Assembly (NCBI RefSeq): GCF_001634365.1
Contig: NZ_CP014578.1
Coordinates: 1,674,001-1,738,000, forward strand
Direction of reading: 5' to 3'
Length of the DNA: 64,000 bases
Source: Paraburkholderia phytofirmans OLGA172
Lineage (GTDB): Bacteria > Pseudomonadota > Gammaproteobacteria > Burkholderiales > Burkholderiaceae
Shown here one piece after another: positions 46,513-56,619 of the stretch. The translations under genes and the position numbers were made by a program. How positions within the stretch are numbered: the stretch's first letter is position 1; every line of letters starts with the position of its first letter. The notes beneath the pieces were generated by a model. The model saw only the letters and a list, made by a program, of their open reading frames with translations. It had not been told where the DNA came from and did not search any database.

Positions 46513-48492
46513 ATGGCAGGCGCTGCACGACAAATTCCGGCAGGAAATCTACCTATCGCAGACGGCAGTCCTTCTGGGAGCGGGGTCGGAAAGCGGAACC
46601 GTACAGGGCGGGCGCCACTGCTAAATCAACATCTCCCCGTTGAGGAAACTGGCGAGCGCAGACAGCAATTTCGCGCGCTAATCCACCTGGGAAAAGAACG
46701 CGGTTTTTTAACGCTGCCGGAGATCAGCGAGCAATTACAAGAGACTTTCTCGGCAAGCGACGCATTGGAAATCGTAGTCAGCACGTTCGCCGAATTGGGC
46801 ATCGCTGTCTACGAACAAATGCCCGATTCCGAAACGCTACTGTTGCATGGAAACGCGGTTGAGCCTTTCCCAGACGACCAGACGGAAGATGACGTCGAAA
46901 GTGTCATTTTTACAATGGACTCAGAATTCGGTCGTACGACCGATCCGATGCGGATGTACATGCGAGAACTCCCTTCGAAACCGCTGCTAACACGAAACGA
47001 AGAGGTCAGTGTGGCCATGCGGATCGAGGTCGCTTTGTTAGCGATCGTGCAGGTAATTTCATCATGTCCGACTACTGTCGCTACCATTCTTGAATTCGCC
47101 CGCCGCGTTGAGCGTGACGAAATGGGTATTGATGAGCTCGTGGATGGAATGATGGACGACGCACTTGTAGCAGCCAGCGCGGCGCGCACGGCTGAGGGTG
47201 ACGCGGAAATGGACGCTTGTCCTAGCGTAGAAATGAAAGACAAGGGAGCCCTCGCGAAGACGGCAGAACTTCGTCTCGACCAACTGAAGAACATTTGCCT
47301 AACGCGATTCGCACGCGTCGCTCAGAAATTCGAAGCGATGCGGCTTGCCCGCGCCAAACATGGGGAGAAGTCTGATTCGTTCGCGACTGCACAGAGGGCG
47401 GTTTGCAACGAACTGCGCCCAATTCGGTTCACCGCGTCAATCATAGAGCTTCTGTGTGCTGACATCCATGCGGCGGTGGGGGAAGGGCGGGGTACCGAAG
47501 GCCAAATGCTCAGGCTGCTGGTGGACATCTGTGGAATGCCACGAGATGAATTCCTCGCGTCATTCCCTGCAAATTCTATGAACCTCGGCTGGGGAGCCGG
47601 TCTAGTCAGGGAGCAACATCCATACAGCGATTCGGTGGCACGGGTCCTGCCGACCATAGAATTGCATCAGCGAAGGTTGATCGATATTGGCAACCGAATG
47701 GGCCTGCCTTTCCATGAACTGAAGCTATTACATCTACAGACGACGATTGCTGAGCGAAAAATGCGCCAAGCCAAACATGAGATGACGGTAGCCAACTTGC
47801 GGCTGGTGATTTCAATCGCAAAGAAATATGTGAATCGCGGCATACAGTTCGCAGATTTGATCCAGGAGGGAAACATTGGCTTGATGAGAGCGGTAGACAA
47901 ATTCGAGTATCGTCGCGGGTGGAAGTTTTCAACTTATGCGACGTGGTGGGTGCGCCAGGCTGTCTCCCGCGCGATTGCGGACCAAGGGCGTACTATTCGC
48001 GTACCGGTGCACTTGGTCGAATCGATCAACAAGTTAAACCGGATCTCGCGCGATAGTTGGCAGCAGTCCGGCAAGCAGTCAGATCCGGGCATGCTGGCCG
48101 AACTTACCGGGATTCCTGAGCGCAAGATTCGCGGTATCATGAAAATTCCCAAGGAACCGTTCTCAATGGACATGCCAGTCACTGAGGGAGGTGTTACGAG
48201 TATTGGTGAGCTGATTGCAGACCCTGCAGCTGAGAGTCCCGCCGACTTGACCATGCGAGCGAATATGCGCGTTGTCGTAAAGAAGGCTCTCGATACCCTA
48301 ACGCGTCGCGAAGCAATGGTGTTGAGACTGCGCTTTGGGATAGACACGCTCTCCGATAGCACACTCGAAGAAGTGGGCAAACAGCTCGATGTGTCGCGCG
48401 AGCGGATTCGTCAGATTGAAAGCAAGGCAATACGCAAGCTTCTTGACTCCAGTTGCGTGGACACCCTCAGAGATCTGCTAGGCGATGGGTAA
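46513..48492 (+). CDS. RpoD-like sigma-70 factor, divergent paralogue
   Basis: A 659-residue group 1/2-type sigma factor. Start at MAGAARQI with AAGGAG upstream. Order: region 1.1 (about 50-115: [23 protein letters not shown]), region 1.2 ([22 protein letters not shown], about 154), a long non-conserved region, region 2 from about 423 ([65 protein letters not shown]), region 3 and a region 4 HTH near 616-640 ([24 protein letters not shown]). The non-conserved region and region 4 differ from a typical beta-proteobacterial RpoD, so this is probably an accessory primary-like sigma, not the housekeeping one. It stands alone, with no anti-sigma gene beside it. Confidence 0.9.
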   Translation: MAGAARQIPAGNLPIADGSPSGSGVGKRNRTGRAPLLNQHLPVEETGERRQQFRALIHLGKERGFLTLPEISEQLQETFSASDALEIVVSTFAELGIAVYEQMPDSETLLLHGNAVEPFPDDQTEDDVESVIFTMDSEFGRTTDPMRMYMRELPSKPLLTRNEEVSVAMRIEVALLAIVQVISSCPTTVATILEFARRVERDEMGIDELVDGMMDDALVAASAARTAEGDAEMDACPSVEMKDKGALAKTAELRLDQLKNICLTRFARVAQKFEAMRLARAKHGEKSDSFATAQRAVCNELRPIRFTASIIELLCADIHAAVGEGRGTEGQMLRLLVDICGMPRDEFLASFPANSMNLGWGAGLVREQHPYSDSVARVLPTIELHQRRLIDIGNRMGLPFHELKLLHLQTTIAERKMRQAKHEMTVANLRLVISIAKKYVNRGIQFADLIQEGNIGLMRAVDKFEYRRGWKFSTYATWWVRQAVSRAIADQGRTIRVPVHLVESINKLNRISRDSWQQSGKQSDPGMLAELTGIPERKIRGIMKIPKEPFSMDMPVTEGGVTSIGELIADPAAESPADLTMRANMRVVVKKALDTLTRREAMVLRLRFGIDTLSDSTLEEVGKQLDVSRERIRQIESKAIRKLLDSSCVDTLRDLLGDG

Positions 48493-48701
48493 CAATTCGA
48501 CTTTCGAGCGGGCGAGTAGGTTGCGTCGACAACGTTTGCTGATCCGAACCGGTCCCAATCAAGGCCGCCGGCTCGCACCCCGCGATATTTAACGGTCACC
48601 GATTGTGAAAATCGCGGATTAAATTACAACGCTTTCAGCAATCTTTTGGCAACTCAGCAAGGAGCGCAGCACGTGCGATCGCTCCACATGCGAAAATTTT
48701 A

Positions 48702-48818
48702 TCAATGACGGAATAGAGGGCGGAGTTTGTGGATGAACACCTCCAAGACTAACGATGGGGTATTTTTCGCAGTGACCTCCCGTTCTTGTGCATGAACGCT
48801 CTCATGGCTGTGGTTCAT
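48702..48818 (-). CDS. Possible small protein, 38 residues
   Basis: A minus-strand frame starting at ATG 48818 with AGGAGG five bases upstream, an unusually strong ribosome site. The product is His/Glu-rich at the N terminus and hydrophobic/basic at the C terminus (LVLEVFIHKLRPLFRH), with no recognised domain. It lies alone between the sigma factor gene and a DUF3331 gene. The start context is the only support. Confidence 0.35.
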   Translation of the reverse strand: MNHSHESVHAQEREVTAKNTPSLVLEVFIHKLRPLFRH

Positions 48819-49031
48819 GAGTTGCCTCCTGAGCATATAGCTTTCGGTCTTGGAATTTCGGCGATTCTGAGATTCGTACGGCATTGACGCTTCCAAACCC
48901 GATCCTATAGATAAAGCGTCGCAATAATAAAAATTCAGAAGAATTGTAGTCGACTCCGGGTTTGCTAGACGGCTGGTCGACGATCGGCACGATATCTCGA
49001 ACGCCCTGTGGGCACAACAATAGGAACGTCC

Positions 49032-49475
49032 ATGCAAAGGAAACCGCGGGCAAGAGACGTGTGGGATGGGATACTAAGCTTACTTGAACCTCGCGACGTT
49101 GACAGAAATGGGACGTTAAAGTCGGCGGCTCCAGAAAAACTGAAGCGGGAAAGAGTGCGGTGCGAACGAAACGTCAAGCCGAGAAGGGACGCCGCTCGGC
49201 GAGATTGCCGCGATGCCCGGAATCGCTTTATACGGGTTATCGACGGACCATGTGAAGGAAAAATTACCGTATCGTGGCACGACTCTCAGCATTGTCACTA
49301 TGAGGAGCAGACGTGGCGCATCGGCACCGCAGTTCAGAACGGAAATTGTGCGCTTAGCGGACAATCAATCATCGTCGGCGACGCAGTATTTCGCCCCTTT
49401 GGACGCCCTCGATCGAGCAATGCCGACGAGATGATTCTGGTGCGCGTATTGACGGACTTATCCGGGAAGAAATAG
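49032..49475 (+). CDS. DUF3331-domain protein
   Basis: A 147-residue protein, start at MQRKPRARDVW with TAGGA upstream. The second half, SWHDSQHCHYEEQTWRIGTAV..GNCALSGQSIIVGDAVFRPFGR, has the pattern of DUF3331, a family found mainly in Burkholderiales. Paired Cys (HCHYEEQ...NCALSG) may bind metal. The N-terminal 70 residues are highly basic and may bind nucleic acid. Function unknown. Confidence 0.75.
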   Translation: MQRKPRARDVWDGILSLLEPRDVDRNGTLKSAAPEKLKRERVRCERNVKPRRDAARRDCRDARNRFIRVIDGPCEGKITVSWHDSQHCHYEEQTWRIGTAVQNGNCALSGQSIIVGDAVFRPFGRPRSSNADEMILVRVLTDLSGKK

Positions 49476-50051
49476 TTTGTCGTTGGGTAGGTTCAGACCG
49501 CCAACCCGAAAGAGAGATAGATTCCGGAATGCCGTCGGAGAAATTTTGGCTCAGTGACCTCCACTTGTGGTCTGGCTTCGAGGTAGCTCGAAAGTTGACT
49601 TTCGGTTGGGGACGACGTGGCTGGTGCTGTCTACAGAGTGGCTACGGCGCTACAACAATTTCATGCTTAGCTCCCTTCCATTTTGCGGGAGCAATGCTGT
49701 CGTTAGATCCAGGCAGGAGCAAACACAAACCGGAAAGCGTGTTTCCCACGCGCGCGCCGTAAAGAGTCGTGGTTCCATGAACTACATGTGCGCTAATGAA
49801 TTGCGTCCAATTCAAAACACCTGCTATTGACGCAAGCTTTTAAGAAGAGCCCCTTGCATTGTAATTCTTCACTCCGACAATACCGATGACGCAGGTACCA
49901 CGAACTACCCGTCAATGTGGATGGCCTGCCACGGCCTTGAGCTTGACCGCCAGTACAGATGTCGTGTCGACGTGCGCTTCCACGTTGTTTTTCGGCGGAT
50001 CTGTGTATCAGCTCCAAGTATCAGCGCGTGCTAATGGGTTATGCCGACATC
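49476..50051. other. Intergenic region, nothing recognised
   Basis: 575 bases upstream of the MarR gene. Short frames of 60-90 codons are present on the plus strand but show no domain or good start. No repeat or hairpin of note. Confidence 0.4.
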
Positions 50052-50483
50052 ATGACAACCATCTGCGTCGATGAATCGACTGACGAACTTCTTCAGCTGA
50101 TAGTACACGCTCAGGTGACGATGCGGCGCAGAGCAAATCGCCAGCTCAAGGCCTCTCTCGGTGTTAGTTTTAGCCAAGCCGTCGTGCTTGCGCTGCTATT
50201 ACCTAATAAAAGTCCGGTGGTTGGCGAGATCGCGGAAAGCTACTGCATCGACAAAAGCGCTGCAGCACGTCTTTTGAGCCGATTGGAAGAACGCGGTCTC
50301 ATTGCACGCGAGCGGGATGCAAACGATCGGCGAATGGTGCGCCCCGTTCTAACCGAAGCGGGTCGAGTATTGGCAGAAAAGGGGCTTCGTGAGTTGACCG
50401 CCGTGGAAGACCGAGCACTCTCTGGATGGATGCCGACCGAAGTACGAGCCCTGCGGGATATCCTACGTCGAGTGGTAAGATAA
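50052..50483 (+). CDS. MarR-family transcriptional regulator
   Basis: A 143-residue winged helix regulator. Seen: SFSQAVVLALLLPNKSPVVGEIAESYCIDKSAAARLLSRLEERGLIARERDANDRRMVRPVLTEAG, the MarR HTH and wing. Several in-frame starts exist (49959, 50034, 50052); the last is chosen because it gives the usual length, but no start has a strong ribosome site. Convergent with the CoA-transferase gene 27 bases away. Ligand and targets unknown. Confidence 0.85.
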   Translation: MTTICVDESTDELLQLIVHAQVTMRRRANRQLKASLGVSFSQAVVLALLLPNKSPVVGEIAESYCIDKSAAARLLSRLEERGLIARERDANDRRMVRPVLTEAGRVLAEKGLRELTAVEDRALSGWMPTEVRALRDILRRVVR

Positions 50484-50510
50484 TTCAAGCGGGCTGCAAG
50501 CCGGCCGCAC

Positions 50511-51755
50511 TCACACGATTTTTCGCATCCGCAGATCGGCTATGTCCGCCTCACTCATTGCTAGCCAGTTCGTGAGCACTTCCATGGTGTGCTCGCCCAA
50601 AGCCGGCGGCGGGCGCTGGTAATCGATTGACGAGACAGACATCCGGATCGGATTGGCCACCAATGGCACTGCGGCCATACCGGGGCGGGAAATCTCTACG
50701 CGCACTCCGCGCGCCTGCACCTGGGGATCCGCGAACACCTTGTCCAAGCTATTGATCGGCCCGCAGGGCACACCCGCGGCTTTCATGGCGTCAACCCATT
50801 CATCGGTAGTTCGGGTGGCCGTCACGCTGCGAATCAACGCGATCAGTTCCGCCCTGTGAGTGACACGTTGGGGATTCGTCGCAAAGCGCTCGTCCAATGC
50901 CCATTCCCGCTGGCCCAGAGCGTTGCAGAAACTTGAGAACTGCCCATCGTTTCCCACAGCAACGATCATGTAGCCGTCGGAAGTTGGAAAGTCCTGATAC
51001 GGAACGATGCTTGGATGGGCATTGCCCATTCGACGGGGCACAACGCCCCCCACCAGATAGTTCGAAGCCTGATTTGCGAGCGCGGCAATCTGTACGTCGA
51101 GCAGAGCAAGGTCGATATGTTGACCGCTGCCCGTTTTTTCCCGATTGGTGAGGGCGGCTAGCACACCGACGGACGCGTATAAGCCGGTCATGACGTCGGT
51201 CAGTGCTACGCCAACCTTCAATGGCCCATCACCCTCCGTGCCGTCGGGCCGGCCGGTCAGGCTCATGAGCCCGCCCATCCCCTGGATGAGGAAGTCATAC
51301 CCCGGGCGTGCCGCATACGGTCCAGTCTGCCCGAAGCCGGTGATTGAACAGTAGATGAGACGCGGATTCAGTGCAGCCAGGCTGTTGTAGTCGAGACCAT
51401 ATTGCTGAAGGCCACCGACCTTGAAATTCTCTATCAGAATGTCGGCATTGGCGGCGAGTTGCTTCACCAACTGCTGGCCTTCAGGCTTGCTCAGATCAAT
51501 CGTTATCGAACGCTTGTTGCGGTTCGCGCTGAGGAAATAGGCGGATTCGTCGGTCGGCTCGCCCTTGCCGTCGGGGAGCCACGGCGGCCCCCACGCGCGG
51601 GTATCGTCGCCAGCACCGGGGCGCTCGACCTTGACGACATCGGCGCCCAGGTCGCCCAGCAACTGGCTCGCCCACGGACCGGCCAGCACGCGCGACAGGT
51701 CCAGCACTCGCAGGCCCGCCAGAGCGCTTTGTTGAGATGAGGTTGGCATAAGCAT
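50511..51755 (-). CDS. CaiB/BaiF family CoA-transferase
   Basis: A 412-414-residue class III CoA-transferase. Seen: GLRVLDLSRVLAGPWASQLLGDLGADVVKVERPGAGDDTRAWGPP, SITIDLSKPEGQQLVKQLA, and the region before catalytic Asp in IDLALLDVQIAAL. Starts ATG at 51755 or 51749. It overlaps the gcdH stop codon (TGATG), so the two are co-translated. With glutaryl-CoA dehydrogenase next to it, the role is likely activation of glutarate to glutaryl-CoA using succinyl-CoA or another donor. Confidence 0.92.
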   Translation of the reverse strand: MLMPTSSQQSALAGLRVLDLSRVLAGPWASQLLGDLGADVVKVERPGAGDDTRAWGPPWLPDGKGEPTDESAYFLSANRNKRSITIDLSKPEGQQLVKQLAANADILIENFKVGGLQQYGLDYNSLAALNPRLIYCSITGFGQTGPYAARPGYDFLIQGMGGLMSLTGRPDGTEGDGPLKVGVALTDVMTGLYASVGVLAALTNREKTGSGQHIDLALLDVQIAALANQASNYLVGGVVPRRMGNAHPSIVPYQDFPTSDGYMIVAVGNDGQFSSFCNALGQREWALDERFATNPQRVTHRAELIALIRSVTATRTTDEWVDAMKAAGVPCGPINSLDKVFADPQVQARGVRVEISRPGMAAVPLVANPIRMSVSSIDYQRPPPALGEHTMEVLTNWLAMSEADIADLRMRKIV

Positions 51756-52942
51756 CAGAAGGCAGCGATGCCGGTGATGGCGCGCCCGATGATCAGCGCG
51801 TGGATGTCGTGTGTTCCCTCGTAGGTGTTGACCGCCTCGAGATTCACGAGGTGGCGCGCTACGCCGAATTCATCGCTGATGCCATTGCCGCCCATCATGT
51901 CGCGAGCGACACGCGCCACCTCGAGTGCCTTGCCGCACGAGTTGCGTTTCATGATCGAAGTAATCTCGACTGCTGCCGTGCCTTCGTCCTTCATGCGGCC
52001 GAGCCGAAGACAACCCTGCAGACCGAGTGCAATTTCCGTCTGCATGTCGGCCAATTTTTTCTGAATGAGCTGATTAGCTGCAAGGGGCCGACCGAACTGC
52101 TGCCGGTCCAGCACATATTGGCGCGCGCGCTGCCAGCAATCTTCGGCGGCACCGAGCGCGCCCCAGGCGATGCCAAAGCGTGCGGAATTCAGGCAGGTGA
52201 AAGGTCCTTTCAATCCGCGCACGTCCGGAAAGGCGTTTTCCTCCGGGCAGAACACTTCGTCCATGACAATTTCGCCGGTTATGGACGCGCGCAGGCTGAC
52301 CTTCCCGTGTATGGCGGGCGTGTCCAGCCCATGCATGCCCTTCTCGAGGACGAAGCCGCGGATTGCGCCTTCGTCGTCCTTTGCCCAGACCACGAAGACA
52401 TCGGCAATCGGGCTGTTCGTGATCCACATTTTTGCGCCGCTCAGGCTATAGCCGCCAGGCACTTTTCGCGCGCGTGCCCCCATGCCCCCGGGATCCGAAC
52501 CATGATTCGGCTCGGTCAGCCCGAAGCAGCCAATCCATTCACCGCTGGCCAGCTTGGGCAGGTATTTCTGTTTCTGTGCCTCGGTGCCGAACGTCGCGAT
52601 GGGCAGCATGACCAGTGAGCTTTGCACACTCATCATCGACCGGTAACCGGAGTCCACTGCTTCGACCTCGCGCGCGATCAGCCCATAGCTGACGTAGTTG
52701 AGTCCCGCACCACCGTAGGCTTCCGGGATCGTCGCTCCGAGCAGACCGAGTTCGCCCATCTCCCGGAAGATTGTCGTGTCGGTGTGTTCCCGGCGAAACG
52801 CATCGAGCACGCGAGGTGCAAGCCGCTCCCGACAATATGAACGCGCTGAGTCGCGAACCATGCGCTCCTCGTCACTCAACTGCTGGTTCAACAGCAAAGG
52901 ATCGTCCCATTGAAACGTGGCATTGTTGTGCGAAGAACTCAT
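51755..52942 (-). CDS. gcdH: Glutaryl-CoA dehydrogenase
   Basis: A 395-residue acyl-CoA dehydrogenase with the GcdH pattern: [49 protein letters not shown] (FAD/substrate motif), [17 protein letters not shown], and the catalytic glutamate in [20 protein letters not shown]. It oxidises and decarboxylates glutaryl-CoA to crotonyl-CoA in lysine, tryptophan or glutarate catabolism. It forms an operon with the CoA-transferase gene and is divergent from a LysR gene, the arrangement known for glutarate modules. Confidence 0.95.
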   Translation of the reverse strand: MSSSHNNATFQWDDPLLLNQQLSDEERMVRDSARSYCRERLAPRVLDAFRREHTDTTIFREMGELGLLGATIPEAYGGAGLNYVSYGLIAREVEAVDSGYRSMMSVQSSLVMLPIATFGTEAQKQKYLPKLASGEWIGCFGLTEPNHGSDPGGMGARARKVPGGYSLSGAKMWITNSPIADVFVVWAKDDEGAIRGFVLEKGMHGLDTPAIHGKVSLRASITGEIVMDEVFCPEENAFPDVRGLKGPFTCLNSARFGIAWGALGAAEDCWQRARQYVLDRQQFGRPLAANQLIQKKLADMQTEIALGLQGCLRLGRMKDEGTAAVEITSIMKRNSCGKALEVARVARDMMGGNGISDEFGVARHLVNLEAVNTYEGTHDIHALIIGRAITGIAAF

Positions 52943-53015
52943 TTGACACTCGAGGATGGTTGGCGGAACCTTAAATTTAAGCCTCGGTTTGTTTGACTAC
53001 AACCGATTTGTTCGC

Positions 53016-53046
53016 ACGCACCTGTGCAGTTCTCGCACAGGTGCGT
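53016..53046. promoter_or_regulatory. Palindrome between gcdH and the gcdR-like gene
   Basis: Perfect 12-bp arms ACGCACCTGTGC / GCACAGGTGCGT separated by 7 bases, in the 115-base divergent intergenic region and just 11 bases before the LysR start codon. A long dyad here is a good candidate operator for the LysR regulator; it could also fold as a hairpin in the leader. Confidence 0.6.
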
Positions 53047-53057
53047 CGAGTCTAAAA

Positions 53058-53984
53058 ATGTGGAGATCGGTTGTGCGAAGAAAAGTCCCGTCCACTGCTG
53101 CGCTGACAGTTTTCGAAGCTGCGGCGCGTAATCAGAGCTTCACCAAGGCTGCTGATGAACTGGCGATCACCCAAAGCGCCGTGTGCCGGCAGGTCGCCGC
53201 ACTGGAGAGCTTTCTGGGCGTCAAACTATTTCAACGAAGCCGACGCGGAGTCGCGTTGACGGAAGCTGGAGCGAGCTACAGTCAGCAGGTGACGGCCCGC
53301 CTGGACGATGTCGAGCGCGACACACTTGAGCTTATGTCAAAGGGCGCGGCTGGCGGGACGCTCGAACTGGCTGTCGTGCCTACGTTCGCAACCAAGTGGT
53401 TGCTGCCCCGTATGGGTTCGTTCACGGCACAGTACCCCGGCATTGCCGTGAATCTCACTGCACGTACGCGTCCGTTCCTCTTCGACGACACGCGCCTCGA
53501 TGCAGCTATCTACGCTGGAGAAGCCACGTGGCCCGGGACCGAGGGACATTTCCTCATGCGCGAAAATTTGATCGCCGTATGCTGTCCCGGTCTTATGCCG
53601 TCCCAAAAGCGGGCAGCTTCTGCAGAATGGTTCCGCTGCACACTTTTGCAACAGAGCACCAGGCCTTACGCGTGGCGACATTGGTTCCTCTCGTGTGGCA
53701 TGCAGATCGAAGGGGACATGGCGGGTCCGCGCTTCGAATTGTTCTCAATGATCACGGAGGCGGCGATTCAGGGCATGGGCGTTGCGTTGATTCCGCCATT
53801 TCTCATCGAGGACGAACTACGGCGAGAACTTCTCGTTCAGATTGTCGACCACGCCTACCTAAGCGACCGGTCATACTATCTGACCTATCCCGAGCAGAAG
53901 GCCAGTAATGCCGCGTTGACTGCGTTTCGAAGCTGGCTCGAATCGCAGGCCCGGGACTACCGGGAGCCTGTTGGTTTGGGCTAG
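53058..53984 (+). CDS. gcdR: LysR-family regulator of the glutarate module (GcdR-like)
   Basis: A 308-residue LysR regulator of the GcvA-like type. HTH: AALTVFEAAARNQSFTKAADELAITQSAVCRQVAALESFLGVKLFQRSRRGVALTEAG. Effector domain starts near GTLELAVVPTFATKWLLPRMGSF. Start ATG 53058; a GTG at 53073 has a better ribosome site (GGAG) and is a real alternative. Divergent from gcdH and the CoA-transferase gene, with a palindrome between, so it is the likely glutarate-responsive activator. The symbol is by context. Confidence 0.88.
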   Translation: MWRSVVRRKVPSTAALTVFEAAARNQSFTKAADELAITQSAVCRQVAALESFLGVKLFQRSRRGVALTEAGASYSQQVTARLDDVERDTLELMSKGAAGGTLELAVVPTFATKWLLPRMGSFTAQYPGIAVNLTARTRPFLFDDTRLDAAIYAGEATWPGTEGHFLMRENLIAVCCPGLMPSQKRAASAEWFRCTLLQQSTRPYAWRHWFLSCGMQIEGDMAGPRFELFSMITEAAIQGMGVALIPPFLIEDELRRELLVQIVDHAYLSDRSYYLTYPEQKASNAALTAFRSWLESQARDYREPVGLG

Positions 53985-54222
53985 TGCGTGAACATGTCGT
54001 CGACCAGGACTACAGGGCGGTCAAATGCACCAAACGAGCCAGCTCGTGATTCAAGGATTTTCGCCGTTCGAGGTCTATTCCGCGCGCCTTTCATATTCGG
54101 GCACACGATCGTCAGGGGGCCGACGCGTTGCCGGACTGAAGGCCGTCCGTCCTACCTCATGGCGATGTAACCAATCCTCAAGATTTTGCTGCCGTTCCCG
54201 TAGCCCCCGATTGCGAGAGCCA

Positions 54223-55644
54223 CTATTCCGACTCCCAGCCGCCGCCGAGCGCGAGGAACAGATTGACCTGATCCAGTGTAACCTGCGTCTCGGCGGCGGC
54301 CACCTGCGAATCGGCCGAACTCAGTGTGCGCATGCCATCGAGGTCTGCCAGCGAAGACTGCCGTCCGGCCAGATAGAAACGATGGGTTTCGTCGGCGGAG
54401 CGGCGTGCCAACTGCTGGGCGTCCTTCAGGGCAGCCGCCCGTGCGAGATCGCCGGCATAACTCGCCAAGCTGCTTTCGGTTTCGCGCAACGCATTCAGGA
54501 CCACTCCATCGAACTGCGCGAGTGCGAGTGATGTTGTCGCTTCCGCAGCCCGAACCCGTGCCCGTGCTCCGTTGGCCGGAAACACCCAGGTGATCATGGG
54601 GCCGACGTTCCAGCGCTGGGTCGGCGCGGTTCCCAAGTCTTCGGCGACCCCGGTCGCGCCAACCGACGCGCCGATGCTCACGGTCGGATAGAGCGAACCG
54701 GTCGCTACGCCGACCCGCGCGGTCGCGGAAGCCAGCTTGCGCTCGGCCTGACGGATATCGGGACGACGTTTCAGCAGTGCCGCGCCATCGCCGACCGGAA
54801 TGGGCTGAGCGATCCGCGGGGTCTTGTTGCAGGCGCCAACGGCCGGGGGCAAGTCGTTCGGCGTGCGTCCGGTCAGCATCGCAAGGCGGTACAGCGCGGC
54901 CCGCTTGCGGGCGGTGAAGCGCGGCATATCTGCGCGCAGTGTGGCTGCCTGGGCTCGCGAGCGCGTGACATCAGGCTCATTGGAGCGCCCGGCGTCGCGC
55001 AATCGTTTTGTCAGCGCGAGGCTCTCGTCTTGCAAGTCCAGCGAATGTTGGGCGACCTGCTGTTCTTCACCTGCCGCGCAGTTCTCGACATACGACCGCA
55101 CAACGTCTGCGACTACCGTGATCCTCGCTACGTCGCCTGCTGCCTGGACCGCTTGCTGATCGGCTCCGGCCGACTCGACGCCGCGTTTCAGCGTACCGAA
55201 CAGGTCGAATTGGTAGGAGACACTGATACCGAAGTCGCCTTCGTTGGCGACAGGGACTTTTTCCGGGAGCAGAAATGCTTCGCCTGATTCCTGCGCACGC
55301 GCTAGCGCACCGCTGGCTTTACCTGAGAGTCCGCCGGCCTCCTGCGCTTCCTCGGTGACAAAGCTGGCGCGCGCCAGGTTGGAGGCAGCGACCCGCAGGT
55401 CGGTGTTCGAGTGCAACGCGTCCCGCACCAGCCCGTCGAGCACAGGATCGTCGTACAGATGCCACCAGTTCGAAGGCACTGTCCCAACGGTGACTTCCTG
55501 GCCGTTTGCGTCCGTCAACGAACCGGCGGCGCCGGGTGCGTTGATCATCGCGTCTTTCGGTACTTCATAGTTCGGACCGACCGTGCACGCCACAACGGCC
55601 AGTAGGAGGGAGGCAAGACCGGCCTTGCAAAGAAGTTGTTTCAT
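54223..55644 (-). CDS. Outer membrane efflux lipoprotein (NodT family)
   Basis: A 473-residue outer-membrane factor. Lipoprotein signal MKQLLCKAGLASLLLAVVAC with Cys20, then VGPNYEVPKDA, typical of the NodT group. OEP repeats: ISVSYQFDLFGTLKRGVESA and GPMITWVFPANGARARVRAAE, with LLKRRPDIRQAERKLA. Its start overlaps the end of the fusion-protein gene by 4 bases. It is the last gene of the aae-type operon at 54223-58920, providing the outer-membrane channel. Confidence 0.92.
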   Translation of the reverse strand: MKQLLCKAGLASLLLAVVACTVGPNYEVPKDAMINAPGAAGSLTDANGQEVTVGTVPSNWWHLYDDPVLDGLVRDALHSNTDLRVAASNLARASFVTEEAQEAGGLSGKASGALARAQESGEAFLLPEKVPVANEGDFGISVSYQFDLFGTLKRGVESAGADQQAVQAAGDVARITVVADVVRSYVENCAAGEEQQVAQHSLDLQDESLALTKRLRDAGRSNEPDVTRSRAQAATLRADMPRFTARKRAALYRLAMLTGRTPNDLPPAVGACNKTPRIAQPIPVGDGAALLKRRPDIRQAERKLASATARVGVATGSLYPTVSIGASVGATGVAEDLGTAPTQRWNVGPMITWVFPANGARARVRAAEATTSLALAQFDGVVLNALRETESSLASYAGDLARAAALKDAQQLARRSADETHRFYLAGRQSSLADLDGMRTLSSADSQVAAAETQVTLDQVNLFLALGGGWESE

Positions 55645-56603
55645 TGCGCGCTTCCACTTGCCGGTTTTGCCGCTTGCGCGGACTGCTTCAACGCCCCCGG
55701 CTGCCGGCTTGCGTCGTTCGCCACAGCACGATGTTCATCTATCGAGACGGTCGCCGTGCGGCCGGCAATCAACTGGAAATCCGGCGGGATATCATCCAGC
55801 GCAATCCGCACCGGGATCCGTTGTGCGAGCCGCACCCAGCTAAATGCCGGGTTCACGTTCGGCAGCAGGTTGGTACCTTGCGCGCGGTCGCGATCCTCGA
55901 TCGCTGCGACGATGCTTTGCACATGGCCATGCAGCGCGCGGCCCTCGCCCATGACGCTGATCGTCACCGGTTGCCCGATCGCGATCCCGCGCAACTTGGT
56001 TTCTTCGAAATATCCATCGACGTGGAATGAGCTCGTGTCGGTGATCGCGAGCACCGAGCGTCCGGCTGTCACGAACTCGCCGGTACGCGGAGCGCGATCG
56101 CTCAGATAGCCGCCGACCGGGCTGACGATCGTGGCCCGCTGCAGATTAAGGCGGGCCACGCCGATTGCGACTTGCGCCTCGGCGCATGCGGCGTCAGCCT
56201 GCTTGACCCGCGCCTCGCTTTCTTCGAGCAATTCACGAGCGACAAGATCGCCGAGCGTCTTGTTGCGAGCGGCTTCCCGACGGGCCTGATCGAACGTCGC
56301 CTCGCGCTGCGCAAAAGTCGCCTCAGCCTGGTGCAGCGCCAACTCGTAGCGCTCCGGGTCGATTACGAACAGCACCTGACCGCGCCTGACAGCCTGGTTG
56401 TCGTTGACATCGACCTGAACGATCAGTCCGGAGACGTCCGGTGCGACCTGGATCACGTTAGCGCCGACGTGGCCGTCGCGGGTCCACGGTGCGTACATGT
56501 AGTAGCCGGCCAGATGCCACAGCACCAAGGCGGCGACGACGACCACGACCAGCGTCAGAGTGACCCGTGCCAGCAGCGCGACAGAAGGTAGAGGTTTTTT
56601 CAC
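55641..56603 (-). CDS. aaeA: HlyD-family membrane fusion protein (AaeA-like)
   Basis: A 320-residue adaptor. Start taken as GTG at 56603, 17 bases after the DUF1656 stop; an ATG at 56657 would overlap DUF1656 and add 18 non-conserved residues. Seen: membrane anchor VTLTLVVVVVAALVLWHLAG, YAPWTRDGHVGANVIQVAPDVSGLI, a coiled coil, and the second lipoyl half SPVGGYLSDRAPRTGEFV then FHVDGYFEETKLRGIAIGQ. It links the FUSC pump to the outer-membrane channel in the same operon. A Ser/Ala/Gln-rich tail follows the domain. Confidence 0.9.
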   Translation of the reverse strand: MKKPLPSVALLARVTLTLVVVVVAALVLWHLAGYYMYAPWTRDGHVGANVIQVAPDVSGLIVQVDVNDNQAVRRGQVLFVIDPERYELALHQAEATFAQREATFDQARREAARNKTLGDLVARELLEESEARVKQADAACAEAQVAIGVARLNLQRATIVSPVGGYLSDRAPRTGEFVTAGRSVLAITDTSSFHVDGYFEETKLRGIAIGQPVTISVMGEGRALHGHVQSIVAAIEDRDRAQGTNLLPNVNPAFSWVRLAQRIPVRIALDDIPPDFQLIAGRTATVSIDEHRAVANDASRQPGALKQSAQAAKPASGSAQ

Positions 56604-56619
56604 GTTGGAAGCCGATGCG

